DNA of 64,000 nt, taken from positions 37,978 to 101,977 of the forward strand of contig JBIKWB010000019.1 of assembly GCA_044356555.1 (NCBI GenBank). Direction: 5' to 3'. The translations under genes and the position numbers were made by a program. This DNA is from Tous-C4FEB sp044356555 (GTDB lineage Bacteria > Verrucomicrobiota > Verrucomicrobiia > Opitutales > Opitutaceae). Below, piece by piece: positions 1 through 9,600 of the stretch (position 1 is the first letter of the stretch; each line of letters opens with the position of its first letter). The notes under the pieces are model-generated. The model saw only the letters and a program-made list of their open reading frames with translations, was not told the origin of the DNA and did not search any database.

Positions 1-1391
1 CGCACGCCGCTCAAAACGTTCTCCGGCGCGGGCGGCGGCGGAATCGCAGCGACCGGCGCCATGATTTCCGGGGTCGGTGCCGGCTGGACGGGCACAGCTG
101 CCTCAGTCGCCGGCGCGGTCGGATCCGCCGCCGGAGCCAGCACGTCGCCCGGCCCCTTCTCCCGTCCGTTGATCCAGACGCCGCCGTTCGAATCGCGGTT
201 CAACCACCACACATATTCGCCGATTTCGACGTTCAACGGCTCGCCGGTCGTTCCCGGCTCAAGCACGAGCCCGAGGGCCAAAAATCCCGCCATCAAATCC
301 GCCTCGGAGCACCGCAGCCCGCGCGCCAAAAACGGCACGCTGCCCGAACCGCCCGGCCCGCGCCGATTTCGCCGCATCAGCGGACGCACCCGGTCGAGCA
401 ACTCCGGTCCGGCGACCGGCGGCACTCCGACCACTGCCACCGGCGCAGCCACCGCTCCCTCAACGGGTGCCGCCGTCGGCGCATCGGCCGCCACCGCCAC
501 CGGCGCCTTGGCCTGCTCGCGCGGACGCGGCACAAATACCGGAGCCTCCGCCCGGCGGGCCGGCGCGTCGGCCATTTCACCACCGCTCGAAGCCGGCGGG
601 GTCGGGGCCGCACTGGGCGCAACCGCCGGCACTTCGCCTTCCGGCGTGGCAAACGGCGTGGCCTTCACCGTCCGAAACACCGGACGTGGTTTCTCCTTGG
701 TGTTGATCCAAAGCTCTCCGCGGCGGTTCAGATTCACCCAAAAAAGATCGCCGTCGAATTCCACATAGACCACCGGTGCATCTTCGTCGTCGGGCACCAC
801 GAGGCCGCATTCTTTGAGCGCACCGATCACGTCGGCATCGCTGAAATCCCATTTCTTGGCGAGGTAGTCCACGCCGACCGACATACCGGGTCCGCGCTGA
901 TTGCGGCGCATGTGGGGCTTCATCGCATCGAAGAACGACGGCAACTCGTCCTCTTCGCCTATCTTGTCCCACTCGTCCTTCGCCTGCTCCTCCTCTTGCG
1001 CATCCGGATCGTTGTCCCGCTCGGTGTCCCGCGGCTTGCGGAACCCGTCCGCAGGCGCGGCTTTCTCCGCCAACGCCGCGTCGGCTTTTTCCTCGGCGCC
1101 GGCCGAATAGGCACCGGTGCCGGCGGCGCTCTTGAACTTCGATTCGAACTCCGCGCGGATTTTGTCCGCCTCGACCTTGGCCGCGGCGGCGACCGCGTCC
1201 TGCAACGTCCAATCCCGCTGCGTCGTGCGCCGGGCGAGGCCGTTAAAGGCCAGAATGTTGTCCGGCTGCATTTGGAAGGAGACGATCTCCCAGTCCTCTT
1301 TGCCCAGATCGTTCAGAAACTTTTCCATGAGCGCCGGCGAAGCGAATCCGCCCCGGCCGCTCGTGATCATCTTGTATTCCCAGAGTGACAT
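1..1391 (-). CDS. DUF4177-like N-terminus plus two copies of an unnamed domain, 3' end missing
   Basis: The frame is open from an ATG at 1391 to the left edge with no stop (463 codons read), so the gene continues beyond the window. Residues 1-60 (MSLWEYKMITSG, EDWEIVSFQ) resemble the short DUF4177-type fold. An acidic stretch follows (about 120-148). Then a domain of about 85 residues occurs twice, near 151-234 and 325-412; both copies carry an MRRN(Q/R)RGPG motif and end with a W(V/L)N...LWIN or VWIN pattern. Between them lies an Ala/Pro-rich linker. I see no signal peptide or membrane segment. The duplicated C-terminal unit may bind a partner or nucleic acid, but its function is unknown. 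No plus-strand frame here has a recognisable protein. Confidence 0.7.
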   Translation of the reverse strand, partial: MSLWEYKMITSGRGGFASPALMEKFLNDLGKEDWEIVSFQMQPDNILAFNGLARRTTQRDWTLQDAVAAAAKVEADKIRAEFESKFKSAAGTGAYSAGAEEKADAALAEKAAPADGFRKPRDTERDNDPDAQEEEQAKDEWDKIGEEDELPSFFDAMKPHMRRNQRGPGMSVGVDYLAKKWDFSDADVIGALKECGLVVPDDEDAPVVYVEFDGDLFWVNLNRRGELWINTKEKPRPVFRTVKATPFATPEGEVPAVAPSAAPTPPASSGGEMADAPARRAEAPVFVPRPREQAKAPVAVAADAPTAAPVEGAVAAPVAVVGVPPVAGPELLDRVRPLMRRNRRGPGGSGSVPFLARGLRCSEADLMAGFLALGLVLEPGTTGEPLNVEIGEYVWWLNRDSNGGVWINGREKGPGDVLAPAADPTAPATEAAVPVQPAPTPEIMAPVAAIPPPPAPENVLSGV

Positions 1392-1475
1392 AAAATTTTT
1401 TGCTTTAAACGCGAAGCGCCATGAATCCCAAAGCGCACGCCGGTTGCCGAGCCAAATCGCGCCGCGGTCCCCGCC

Positions 1476-2621
1476 TCACTTCGTCACCGCCGCCAAAAAA
1501 TGCTCCAGTGCATACCCCGCGAGCTGACCGCCCGGCCCCGCCTGGTTGAACTCAAATGCGTGCGTCGCCCACGGCAGCTCCAGATACAGCTGCGGCACCC
1601 GCGCCGCCGCGAGCCGCGCCGTCAACCGCTCGCTGTGCCGATACCACACCAGCGTGTCGATCGTCCCGTGCACCAGCAGCGTCGGCGGCGAACCCGCCTT
1701 CACTTTCTGATGCCCGCTCGCACTCTCGTAATTCGCCTTCGCTGCGGCCGGCGGCCCGCCCAGATATTGCCGCATCAAGTTCGGTGATTTTAAAAGATCG
1801 TCCTCCACCGCGTAGGTGTAGGCGAAAAACATATCGTGCGGCGCATAGAACGACACCACTCCCCGGATCGCCGGGTCGTTCGCCCCGTAACCCACCGCCG
1901 ACGCGATCTGCCCGCCCGCGCTGCGGCCGAACAACACCAGCCGCGTCCCGTCCACGCCCAACTCCACCGCGTGCGCCTTCAAATACGCCAGCGCCGCCAA
2001 CGTGTCTTCCCGTTGCGCCGGCCAGATGAATTTCGGCGCCAACCGGTAATCGATCGCGGCCACCGCGTAACCCAACCGCGCCAGCCCGTGGTTGAACCCC
2101 GCCAACTGCTCGCGGTTCCCGCTGTCCCAGCCGCCGCCATGAATCACTACGATGCATGGTGCCGCTTGGCCCGGAGCTCCCGGGCCCGTCGCGCGGTAAA
2201 GATCCAACTTCAAACCCGGCGCATACTCCCGCGTCTCCACCGCCACCGCCGACGGCGCCGATTCAACGAATCCGCCGACGGAGAACGCCGCCCGCGGCGA
2301 AGCCGCACCGCCAAACGCCGCCTCGAGTCGCTGCGGCAACGTCCGCCCGATCCGCGCCGCCTCCCACGTCGGCTTCAGCAAGAGCCCCGCCGCTCCCACA
2401 CTCAGCACGACCGTGCTCCACGCGAGCCCCTCATGTCCGGCCCGCAGTGCCCACGCTGCGCCACCCAGCGCCAACGCCACGAGCGCCAGCCAGTGCCCAA
2501 ACTCGCCCGCCACCAGCGCGAGCTTCCAATTTAACCAATCCGGCGAACGCAGCAGGGTGAGCAGGCCACCCGCCGCAAAAACTCCGGCCGCCAAAAACAA
2601 AAATCCTCGGATCATCCCCAT
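1476..2621 (-). CDS. Membrane-anchored alpha/beta hydrolase (esterase/lipase family)
   Basis: About 381 residues. The frame extends upstream to 2759, but that extension is low-complexity and runs into the divergent neighbour's leader, so I start at ATG 2621 (2615 is equally possible). Three hydrophobic helices occupy roughly residues 3-95. A hormone-sensitive-lipase-like alpha/beta hydrolase domain follows: oxyanion motif HGGGWDSG, nucleophile elbow GRSAGG, an Asp in the LVHGTIDTLV stretch and a His in WATHAFEF, a full catalytic triad. It probably acts as a membrane-bound carboxylesterase; the substrate cannot be read from sequence. It is divergent from the pseudouridine synthase gene. Confidence 0.85.
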   Translation of the reverse strand: MGMIRGFLFLAAGVFAAGGLLTLLRSPDWLNWKLALVAGEFGHWLALVALALGGAAWALRAGHEGLAWSTVVLSVGAAGLLLKPTWEAARIGRTLPQRLEAAFGGAASPRAAFSVGGFVESAPSAVAVETREYAPGLKLDLYRATGPGAPGQAAPCIVVIHGGGWDSGNREQLAGFNHGLARLGYAVAAIDYRLAPKFIWPAQREDTLAALAYLKAHAVELGVDGTRLVLFGRSAGGQIASAVGYGANDPAIRGVVSFYAPHDMFFAYTYAVEDDLLKSPNLMRQYLGGPPAAAKANYESASGHQKVKAGSPPTLLVHGTIDTLVWYRHSERLTARLAAARVPQLYLELPWATHAFEFNQAGPGGQLAGYALEHFLAAVTK

Positions 2622-2777
2622 ATCTACGCCGACTGGCCCCAAAAAGTCGCCCGTGGCGAAAAAATTCCCCGCCTCTTTGTTTTTCCAGCCTCTCCTTTTC
2701 TCTCCCCCAGCTTTCCCGCCCCGCGCTTTTTCATTCCCCGCGCCGCACCCGCGCCCCAACCTCCGCGCTCACCACCC

Positions 2778-3521
2778 ATGCGCCGCCTCGACCAACTCCT
2801 CGCCAACCTCGGTTACTGCTCCCGCAGTGAAGCCCGCGATTGGATCGACTCCGGTGCCGTTACCGTGCGCGGCGAGCCCGCCGACGGCCCGTCCCAAAAA
2901 GCCCACGCCACCGACGTCCGCGTCGAGGGCGAACCGCTCGACCACCCCGACGGCCTCATTCTCCTCCTCCATAAACCCCTCGGCCTCGTGTGCTCCCACG
3001 AACTCCGCGAGGGCCCCAACGTGTACAGCCTGCTGCCGCCGCGTTGGCAGCGCCGCAATCCCGTCATCACCAGCATCGGCCGCCTCGATAAAGACACCTC
3101 CGGCCTCATTTTGCTCACCGACCAAAGCGCGCTCGTCCATCGCCTCACGTCGCCCAAACACAAGGTCCCTAAAATCTACCGCGCCACTCTCGCCGCGGCC
3201 ATTCCGCCCGCCCGCGTCGCGGAGATCACCACGCTCTTCGCCGCCGGCACGCTCGTCCTGCCCGAGGAGAAAACGCCCTGCGCCCCCGCCGGCCTCAACA
3301 TGATCTCCCCGCGCGAAGCCGAGCTCACGCTCACCGAGGGTCGCTACCACCAGGTCCGCCGCATGTTCGCCTGCGTCGGCTACGAGGTCGTCGCCCTCCA
3401 CCGCTCTCGCTTCGGGGATCTCGACCTCGGTGACCTTAAGCCGGGCACGTGGCGCGCGCTCCCGCTCGATTTTTTCAACCTTCCCGCCGTCCCATCCGCC
3501 GGCGCCACTCCGCCCGCCTAG
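2778..3521 (+). CDS. rsuA: Pseudouridine synthase, RsuA/RluB/E/F family
   Basis: 247 residues. An N-terminal S4 RNA-binding domain (MRRLDQLLANLGYCSRSEA, about 1-60) is followed by the catalytic domain. The signature GRLDKDTSGLILLTD (about 99-113) carries the catalytic Asp, and the later GRYHQVRRMFA motif is typical of the family. It isomerises a uridine in rRNA; RsuA modifies position 516 of 16S rRNA, but RluB/E/F members target 23S rRNA or tRNA, so the exact target is inferred. YhbY, another ribosome-linked protein, lies about 50 bp downstream and is probably cotranscribed. Confidence 0.87.
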   Translation: MRRLDQLLANLGYCSRSEARDWIDSGAVTVRGEPADGPSQKAHATDVRVEGEPLDHPDGLILLLHKPLGLVCSHELREGPNVYSLLPPRWQRRNPVITSIGRLDKDTSGLILLTDQSALVHRLTSPKHKVPKIYRATLAAAIPPARVAEITTLFAAGTLVLPEEKTPCAPAGLNMISPREAELTLTEGRYHQVRRMFACVGYEVVALHRSRFGDLDLGDLKPGTWRALPLDFFNLPAVPSAGATPPA

Positions 3522-3568
3522 GCCGTGGGCTTGCAGCGCGCCGGCCGCCTGTCATGCGTCTCTCCCAC

Positions 3569-3880
3569 ATGGAAAACCTTCCCCTTACCGGCGCGCAAAA
3601 ATCCAAACTGCGCGGCCTCGGCCAAAAACTCGATGCCACCCTCAAGGTCGGCAAAGACGGCCTCACGCCCACGTTTATCACCGAGCTGAGCCGCGCCCTC
3701 CGCGGCCACGATCTCATCAAGCTCCGCTTCGTCGGCGAGTCCGACCGCACCGCCCGCGCCGCGCTCACGACCGAGATCGAGGCCGCCGGCCATTGCACCT
3801 GCGTCGGCTCTGTCGGCGCCACCGCACTTTTTTACAAGCCCGCCGGCGATCCCTCCAAGTCCTCGCTGCCCGTCGCCTGA
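3569..3880 (+). CDS. yhbY: YhbY family RNA-binding (CRM domain) protein
   Basis: About 103 residues, the usual length for this family. The frame is open upstream, but homology starts near MENLPLTGAQKSKLRG, so ATG 3569 is preferred (ATG 3554 possible). The CRM fold motifs are visible: LRGLGQKLDATLKVGKDGLT and the HDLIKLRF segment, where the family has a GxxG-like RNA-binding loop. It is expected to bind pre-50S particles during ribosome assembly. It follows the RsuA-type gene and converges with the CARF regulator. Confidence 0.85.
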   Translation: MENLPLTGAQKSKLRGLGQKLDATLKVGKDGLTPTFITELSRALRGHDLIKLRFVGESDRTARAALTTEIEAAGHCTCVGSVGATALFYKPAGDPSKSSLPVA

Positions 3881-3889
3881 TTTAAGTCC

Positions 3890-3903
3890 TGCGGCCGGCC
3901 GCA
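3890..3903. terminator. Possible bidirectional terminator between convergent genes
   Basis: A perfect 14-base palindrome (TGCGGCCGGCCGCA) lies in the 24-bp gap between the convergent yhbY and CARF-regulator genes. It is followed on the plus strand by TTTATT. The stem is short, so this is a weak call. Confidence 0.4.
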
Positions 3904-3904
3904 T

Positions 3905-5392
3905 TTATTCGCGGGCTTCCGTCTGCCGCAAGATCTGACTCACCGCCTGTGGAGTGAGGCCGAGCAGCCGCGCCGCCTTACTCTGGTTTCCACCCGTCTT
4001 GCGCAAAGCGCCGCGCACGAGTTCCAGTTTCATGGCCCGCAGATAGTCCATCATTGAAAATCCCTCGCGCAGCCGCGGCACAGCGGCCGTGAAAACATTG
4101 GCCAGGTTCACCGCCAGCTCAAAGTCCAGGTCTTCGGGCTGGATCTCGGGTTCCTCCGCCGTGAGCACCGCGTGCTCCACCACCCTGCGCAGCTCGCTCA
4201 CATTACTCGGCCAACGATGGCTCTCTAGCTTCGCCAGCGCCGCCGGAGAGAATCGCTTGGGGCGGGGCAGGGTGCGGTTCAAACGCTCCAATTCATCTTT
4301 CGCCAGTCGCAAGACATCGCCGGGTCGCTCCCGCAACGGCGGCAGCGTGATCAGCGCCGTCCGCAGCCGCCGCCAGATCTCAACCGGCAGATGACCGAGC
4401 CGCACTTCTTCCTCAAAATCGCGCTCGGTCGTCAAAATGAGCCGGACGTTTACCTTTACCGGGGTTCGCCCCCGCGCCCGAAAATAGTGGCCGTCGTCCA
4501 CGGCCTTCAGGAGTCGCGCCAACAGCGGCGCGGGCAATTGCTGCGCTTTGATCAACACCAAGGTGCCTCCGTCCGCCTGCCGCAGCTTGCCGTCCCCGCC
4601 GTCACCTTCCTCGCCCAACAACACCGTTTCAAACAGATCGGCCGGCACCGTCGCGCAATTGAAAATGAGCAGGGGCCCGCTCGCGCGATTGCTGAACTGA
4701 TGCACGAGCGACGCGAACAAGTGTTTCTGCGTGCCCGGTTCGCCTTTCACCAACAGCGGCGCGAGATGCCGGCTAAGGTTCACCGCCAGCTCCAGGATCG
4801 CCCGCGAGAAGTAATGCCGCGGCGTCGTGTGCGCCGCACCCTGCTGGTCCACGTCGTCCCAACGGTCTCGCCGCGTCGAGAGCAACGCCAGCGTCTCGGG
4901 CCGGAGCGCCGCCAGCGGTTCGCCCCAATCCAGTTCGCGCACAAACCGGGGCCCGGCGATGCCGTTGTGCACCGTGCGCCGGAAATTCAGCAGCTTCGCC
5001 CCAAGCTCCCCGGCCACGGCCAAGAGCACCCAACATGCGTGCATCTCCGGCGTGCCCGAGATCAACGACACCGACCATTCGTCGTCCGGACCATCCCGCC
5101 GGATTCGCGCCAACACCACGCGCAGCTTCGCCAAAATCTCCGGATGGTGCGTGGCGTCGGCCAGCTCCAGCCCGATCACTTGCACGCTCAGCTTCGGATG
5201 TAGCTCTTTCAGCGCCTGCCGCGTCCGTTCGCTGTGGTCAGCCCGATGCGGCCGCCCCAGCAAAATCACCCGGTCAAAACTGCGCTCATCGAGCAGGGTC
5301 AGGATCGGTCCTTTGTGCCGGCCATCTTCATGCGGATCATGCGCGTAGGGATCGCGCAGTCCGACGAAGGTGATGAGGGTTTGCCGCGCCAT
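3905..5392 (-). CDS. CARF-type sensor fused to degenerate sigma-54 AAA+ domain and Fis HTH (RtcR-like)
   Basis: 495 residues from ATG 5392. A longer frame to 5527 would overlap the divergent capA gene. Residues 1-165 look like a CARF/RtcR N-terminal sensor (TFVGLRDPY near 8-16, GPILTLL, and SLISGTPEMHACW near 109-121). Residues 200-425 align with the sigma-54 activator AAA+ domain, including PPLRERPGDV and WPSNVSELRRVVEHAV. The Walker A is GEPGTQK (217-223). The GAFTGA loop is missing, and Walker B reads GGTLVLIKAQQL instead of ending in Asp-Glu. A Fis-type helix-turn-helix ends the protein (KTGGNQSKAARLLGLTPQAV). Known relatives sense cyclic nucleotides or RNA ends; here ATP hydrolysis and sigma-54 contact look doubtful, so it may be a ligand-responsive repressor or activator of the divergent operon. 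Confidence 0.82.
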   Translation of the reverse strand: MARQTLITFVGLRDPYAHDPHEDGRHKGPILTLLDERSFDRVILLGRPHRADHSERTRQALKELHPKLSVQVIGLELADATHHPEILAKLRVVLARIRRDGPDDEWSVSLISGTPEMHACWVLLAVAGELGAKLLNFRRTVHNGIAGPRFVRELDWGEPLAALRPETLALLSTRRDRWDDVDQQGAAHTTPRHYFSRAILELAVNLSRHLAPLLVKGEPGTQKHLFASLVHQFSNRASGPLLIFNCATVPADLFETVLLGEEGDGGDGKLRQADGGTLVLIKAQQLPAPLLARLLKAVDDGHYFRARGRTPVKVNVRLILTTERDFEEEVRLGHLPVEIWRRLRTALITLPPLRERPGDVLRLAKDELERLNRTLPRPKRFSPAALAKLESHRWPSNVSELRRVVEHAVLTAEEPEIQPEDLDFELAVNLANVFTAAVPRLREGFSMMDYLRAMKLELVRGALRKTGGNQSKAARLLGLTPQAVSQILRQTEARE

Positions 5393-5421
5393 CACGGTCT
5401 CTTTGCACGGAGCCCAAGCGG

Positions 5422-5439
5422 CTGCAACGCTCATTGCAG
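5422..5439. promoter_or_regulatory. Inverted repeat, candidate operator
   Basis: CTGCAA-N6-TTGCAG, a perfect 6-bp hyphenated palindrome, lies 30 bp upstream of the CARF regulator start and 68 bp upstream of capA. Its place in the divergent intergenic region fits a dimeric HTH protein binding site. The link to the Fis-type regulator is inference. Confidence 0.35.
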
Positions 5440-5507
5440 GTATCAATGAAATTTTAAGCCATTGGTTTTGCGCCTCCGGTCCCGCCCCGTGCGCTTGAAT
5501 CCACCTT

Positions 5508-6680
5508 ATGCCGACCGCCCCGGTCATGCCCGTAGTTACGCGCCGATTTTTGGCGACCGCCGCTTTGTTGTGGACGTTTGCTTTGCCGGCTCAGCCCGTG
5601 CCCGCGCCCGCCGAATTCCGCCTGCTGCTCGCCGGTCAGGCCCTCGTTAAACACGACCTCCGCGCTGAGCTGCCGGAGCAGATCCCGGGCATCCGCGCAC
5701 TGCTGCAAGTCGACGCCCCGCACATCGTCTTCACCAACCTCGAAACTGCGATCCAAGGCAGCTTCGGCGGCGCCAACACCCGCAACACCGAGTTTTTTCA
5801 CGCCACCGGTCCTGCCGTCGTCGACGGCTTGAAAGAATTTGGTTTCAACCTGTTTGCGACCGGCAACAACCACTCGTGGGATCTCGGGACCGCCGGCATC
5901 CTTTCCACCCTCGAAACCCTCGACCAGCGCGGCTTGGTCCACGCCGGCTCGGGTCGCAACTTGGGCGAGGCCTCCGCTCCCGCTTTTCTCAACACCCCGG
6001 CCGGTCGCGTTGCCCTCGTCGCATTCGCTTCCGGCAAGGTCCGCACCGGCGGCGGCGCGCAAGCGATGCGTCCCGGCGTCAATGAGGTGCGTCTCGACGC
6101 CGAGAAACGTCTCTTCGAGGACGACGTGGCGCGGGTGATCGCCGCCATCAAACTGGCCCGGGAGTTCGCCCCACACGTCATCGTCTACCAACACGACCAC
6201 TACTGGGAGGAGGACCGCGGACTCACCCCCGATTGGAAAAAAACCTTCGCCCGCGCCTGTCTCGACGCCGGCGGCACCGTCTTTGTTTCCCACGGCGTAC
6301 CCCAGCTCCACGGCTTGGAGATCTACCGCGGGCGCCCGATCTTCTACGGACTCGGTAGCTTTATCTTTCACACCATCACCGCTCCCGGATTTTATAAACC
6401 CGAGGTCTGGCAATCCGTCCTCGCCGATCTGGTGTTCCGCGACGGTCAACTTACCGCGCTGCGCATCCGCCCCGTGCTCCTCAACGAAATGGGCCAAACC
6501 GGACCCCGCTTCAACGCCACCCGCGGTGCGCCCCGCGCCGCCACCGGCGCCGACGCCCGCCGGGTCCTCACCGAGTTCGCCACTCTCTCGAAAGGCTACG
6601 GCACCGCGTTCCACCTTGGCGACGGTTTCGCTACCGTGGACCTCTCTACGACTCCTTCCCCCACACCCAATTCACCATGA
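5508..6680 (+). CDS. CapA-family (PGA_cap) metallophosphatase-like exported protein
   Basis: 390 residues with an N-terminal signal peptide (hydrophobic FLATAALLWTFALPAQP). The CapA/PgsA fold of calcineurin-like phosphoesterases is visible: VFTNLETAI, ATGNNHSWDLG (the family metal-site NNHxxD motif) and the later YQHDHYWEE and SHGVPQ segments. CapA proteins take part in poly-gamma-glutamate handling, but many homologues are of unknown role. Its stop overlaps the TonB receptor start by ATGA, so the two are translationally coupled. Within this set of glutamate-related genes a role in releasing or processing a glutamyl polymer is possible but unproven. ATG 5526 is an alternative start. Confidence 0.82.
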   Translation: MPTAPVMPVVTRRFLATAALLWTFALPAQPVPAPAEFRLLLAGQALVKHDLRAELPEQIPGIRALLQVDAPHIVFTNLETAIQGSFGGANTRNTEFFHATGPAVVDGLKEFGFNLFATGNNHSWDLGTAGILSTLETLDQRGLVHAGSGRNLGEASAPAFLNTPAGRVALVAFASGKVRTGGGAQAMRPGVNEVRLDAEKRLFEDDVARVIAAIKLAREFAPHVIVYQHDHYWEEDRGLTPDWKKTFARACLDAGGTVFVSHGVPQLHGLEIYRGRPIFYGLGSFIFHTITAPGFYKPEVWQSVLADLVFRDGQLTALRIRPVLLNEMGQTGPRFNATRGAPRAATGADARRVLTEFATLSKGYGTAFHLGDGFATVDLSTTPSPTPNSP

Positions 6681-9600
6681 AATCGATCCGCCCACCCACG
6701 CTCCTCACCCTTATCACCTGCGGGCTGCTTCCTGCCGCCCTTTCCGCCCAATCACCCACCGCGCCCGCCGCGGCTCCCGCCGCCGCCACGGTCAAACTCG
6801 AAACCTTCAACGTCACCGGCACGTTCCTAAAACGCCTGGAGCAGGAGAAAGCCCTGCCCGTCACCATCGTCAACGAGGCCGACCTCAAGGCCCGCGGCGT
6901 CGCTACCCCCGCCGAGCTCTTCGCCTCCATCCCTCAAGCCGGCCGTGTTCCGATTTCCGAGAGCCAGGCCTCCGGCGCCGACGCCCGCGGCGACATCGCC
7001 ACCGTCAGCCTCCGCGGTCTCGGTTCAGGCAACACGCTCGTGCTGCTGAACGGCCGCCGCCTCGCCCCACACCCGATCTCCATGCCCGAAGGCTCCCTCG
7101 GCGTCCCCAGCATGGCGACCAACATCAACACCCTGCCGGCCGCCGCCATCGAGCGCATTGAGGTCCTCCGCGACGGCGCCTCCGCTATCTACGGCACCGA
7201 CGCCACCGCCGGCGTCGTCAATGTCATCCTCAAACGCAACTACGACGGCCTCAGCCTCGCCACCCGTTTCCTCACCACCGAGCAGGGCGGCGGCTCCGAA
7301 TTGAACGCGTCGCTCTCCGGCGGCTTCGCCTTCAATGGCGGCCGCACCACGCTCGTGATGAATTACGACTTCTTCGACCGGCAGGAAATCCGCAGCTCGC
7401 AACGCGACTTCTCCCGCAGCGCCGATTTCCGCACCCGCGCCCCCGCCCCGTGGAACGGTTCCACCGCCGACAACACCGTCGATCTTCGCTCCGACCGCGG
7501 CTTCTTCGGCCGCTATCAACGCGGCACCGTCACCGCCGCCAACACCGTCACCGGCTCCCGCCCCGCCATTTTTGATGCCAACCAGATCGCGGCCAACGGC
7601 ACCTTCTACTTTGTCCCCACCAGCCCCACCGCTACGACCCGCGTGCTGCAAGCGGCCGAGCCCAACCGCGCCCTCACCTCGCCCGTCGGAAACTATTATC
7701 TCAACGTAAACGATTTCCGTTACCTGCTCCCCGCCAGCCGCCGCCACAACCTCTACACCTCGCTCGACCACCGCTTCAACGACCGCCTCCAGCTCTTCTC
7801 CGATTTCACCTTCTACCGCGCCGATTCCCATAACCAGCGCGAGGCCTCCCGCATCGATTCGACGGCGGACAACAACATCTTCGTCTCCGCCGACAACCCT
7901 TACAACCCCTTCGGCTCGCGCTTCTGGAGCCCCACCGGCGCGCCCAACTCCGACGGCACCGCCCGTCTCACCGGCGCGGCTTCGCCGGTCGTCCTCACCC
8001 GCGTGACCCTCCCCGAATTCCGCCCCCGCCAAATCGACGTGCGCTCGGAAAACTACCGCGCCCTCGCCGGCCTGCGCGGCACATTCTTCGATACCTGGAA
8101 CTGGGAAACCGCCGCGGTCTACTCTCGCGCCGAAACCGTCGACCTCGAATCCAATGCCATCAAGGAAAGCCAGCTCCGCGACGCCGCCCAGCGCACCGAC
8201 GCCACCGCCCTCAATCCGTTCATGACCACCTTCGCCGTCACCAACGGCGTGCTCACCACCAACGGCCAACCTTTCGTCAACCCCGAGTCCGTCGTCGCCC
8301 CGCTGCGCGGCACGTTTTATCGCCGCGGCGAGACCACCCTCGGCAGTTGGGATTTCCGCGTCAACGGGACCCTCTTCGACCGCCTTCCCGCCGGCCCGCT
8401 CGGCCTCGCCGCCGGCACGGAATATCGCCGCGAGACCTACATCGATTTCCGTGACGCCGAGTCCGGCCGCGTCTCCGCCGCCGACACCCAACGCCTCGGT
8501 CTCCAAACTCGCCTGATCGGCGACAATAACTACATCCAAGTCAGCCCCTCCGACAACACCGACGCCAAGCGCAACCTCTCCGCGGTTTTTGCGGAGGTCG
8601 CCGTGCCGCTTTACCGCGACCGGGCGGGCGCCTTGCTCCAATCCGCCGAATTCTCCAGCGCCGTCCGCTTCGAACGTTATTCGGACTTCGGCAACACCAC
8701 CAAGCCCAAGTTCGGCCTCTCGGCGCGGCTCATCGACTGGGTCATGCTCCGCGGTTCTTACAATGAAGCTTTCCGCGCCCCCAACCTCGCCGTCCTCTTC
8801 GGTGGCAACGTCCAACGCAGCATCACCGGCATCAACGATGCTTATCGTTTCTCCGTCACCAACGCCTCAGACGACGGCACCACCGGTCGCCGCATCTCGC
8901 TCCGCGCCGGCAACAAAGCGCTCAAGCCGGAAGAGGCCAAAACCACGACGTTCGGCTTCGTCATCGAACCGCCCGCCCTCAAAGGCTTTTCGATCGGTTT
9001 CGACGTGTGGCAGATCCGCCAGACCGACGCCATCACTCGCCTCGACGCCGCCGACATCATCGTGCAGGACACCGCCCTGCTCCTCGCCGCCAACCGGGCA
9101 CAGGTCGGCGGTCCGATCGGCAACGTCAACCTGACCACCGCCGGCAGTCCCAACCTAATCCGCAACGCCGTAACCGCCGCCGACACCGCCGCGTTCGCCG
9201 CCTACAACGCCACCCGTCCCCGCGATCAACAACGCGCCGCCATCGGCTCCGTCCAGTCGATCTCCGAATCATACCTGAACGCCGCCCGCCGCAACCTCGC
9301 CGGCTTCGACTTCCTTGTCGGCTACCGCACACCCAAGACCTCCCTCGGCACCCTGCGCGCCACCGTCGAAGCCGCTTATCTCCGCCAGTTCGAGGAACAG
9401 CTCGCCGCCAATGGCCCGTTCACGGACTACGGTTGGCGCGACGGCAACACCCGCTGGAAAGGCACCGCCGGCCTGCAATGGAAACGCGACGATTGGACCG
9501 CCACCTGGGTCTCCGATTATACCGGCCGCACCCAAGACAGTTTCCTCCGCACCACCGTCGCCGCCAGCCCCGACATCTCGGCCAACGGCTTCCTCATCGT

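Noticed and set aside
3905..5392. A type III CRISPR system associated with the CARF protein
   Set aside because: No cas genes or repeat-spacer array occur anywhere in the window.
5393..5507. Sigma-54 promoter (GG-N10-GC) between the CARF regulator and capA
   Set aside because: No pair with the right spacing on either strand.
5454..6614. Minus-strand frame of 386 codons opposite capA
   Set aside because: Gly/Glu-rich shadow; the plus-strand frame carries the CapA motifs.
7025..8815. Minus-strand frame of about 600 codons over the first TonB receptor
   Set aside because: Same low-complexity shadow effect; the plus-strand receptor has signal peptide, plug and barrel end.
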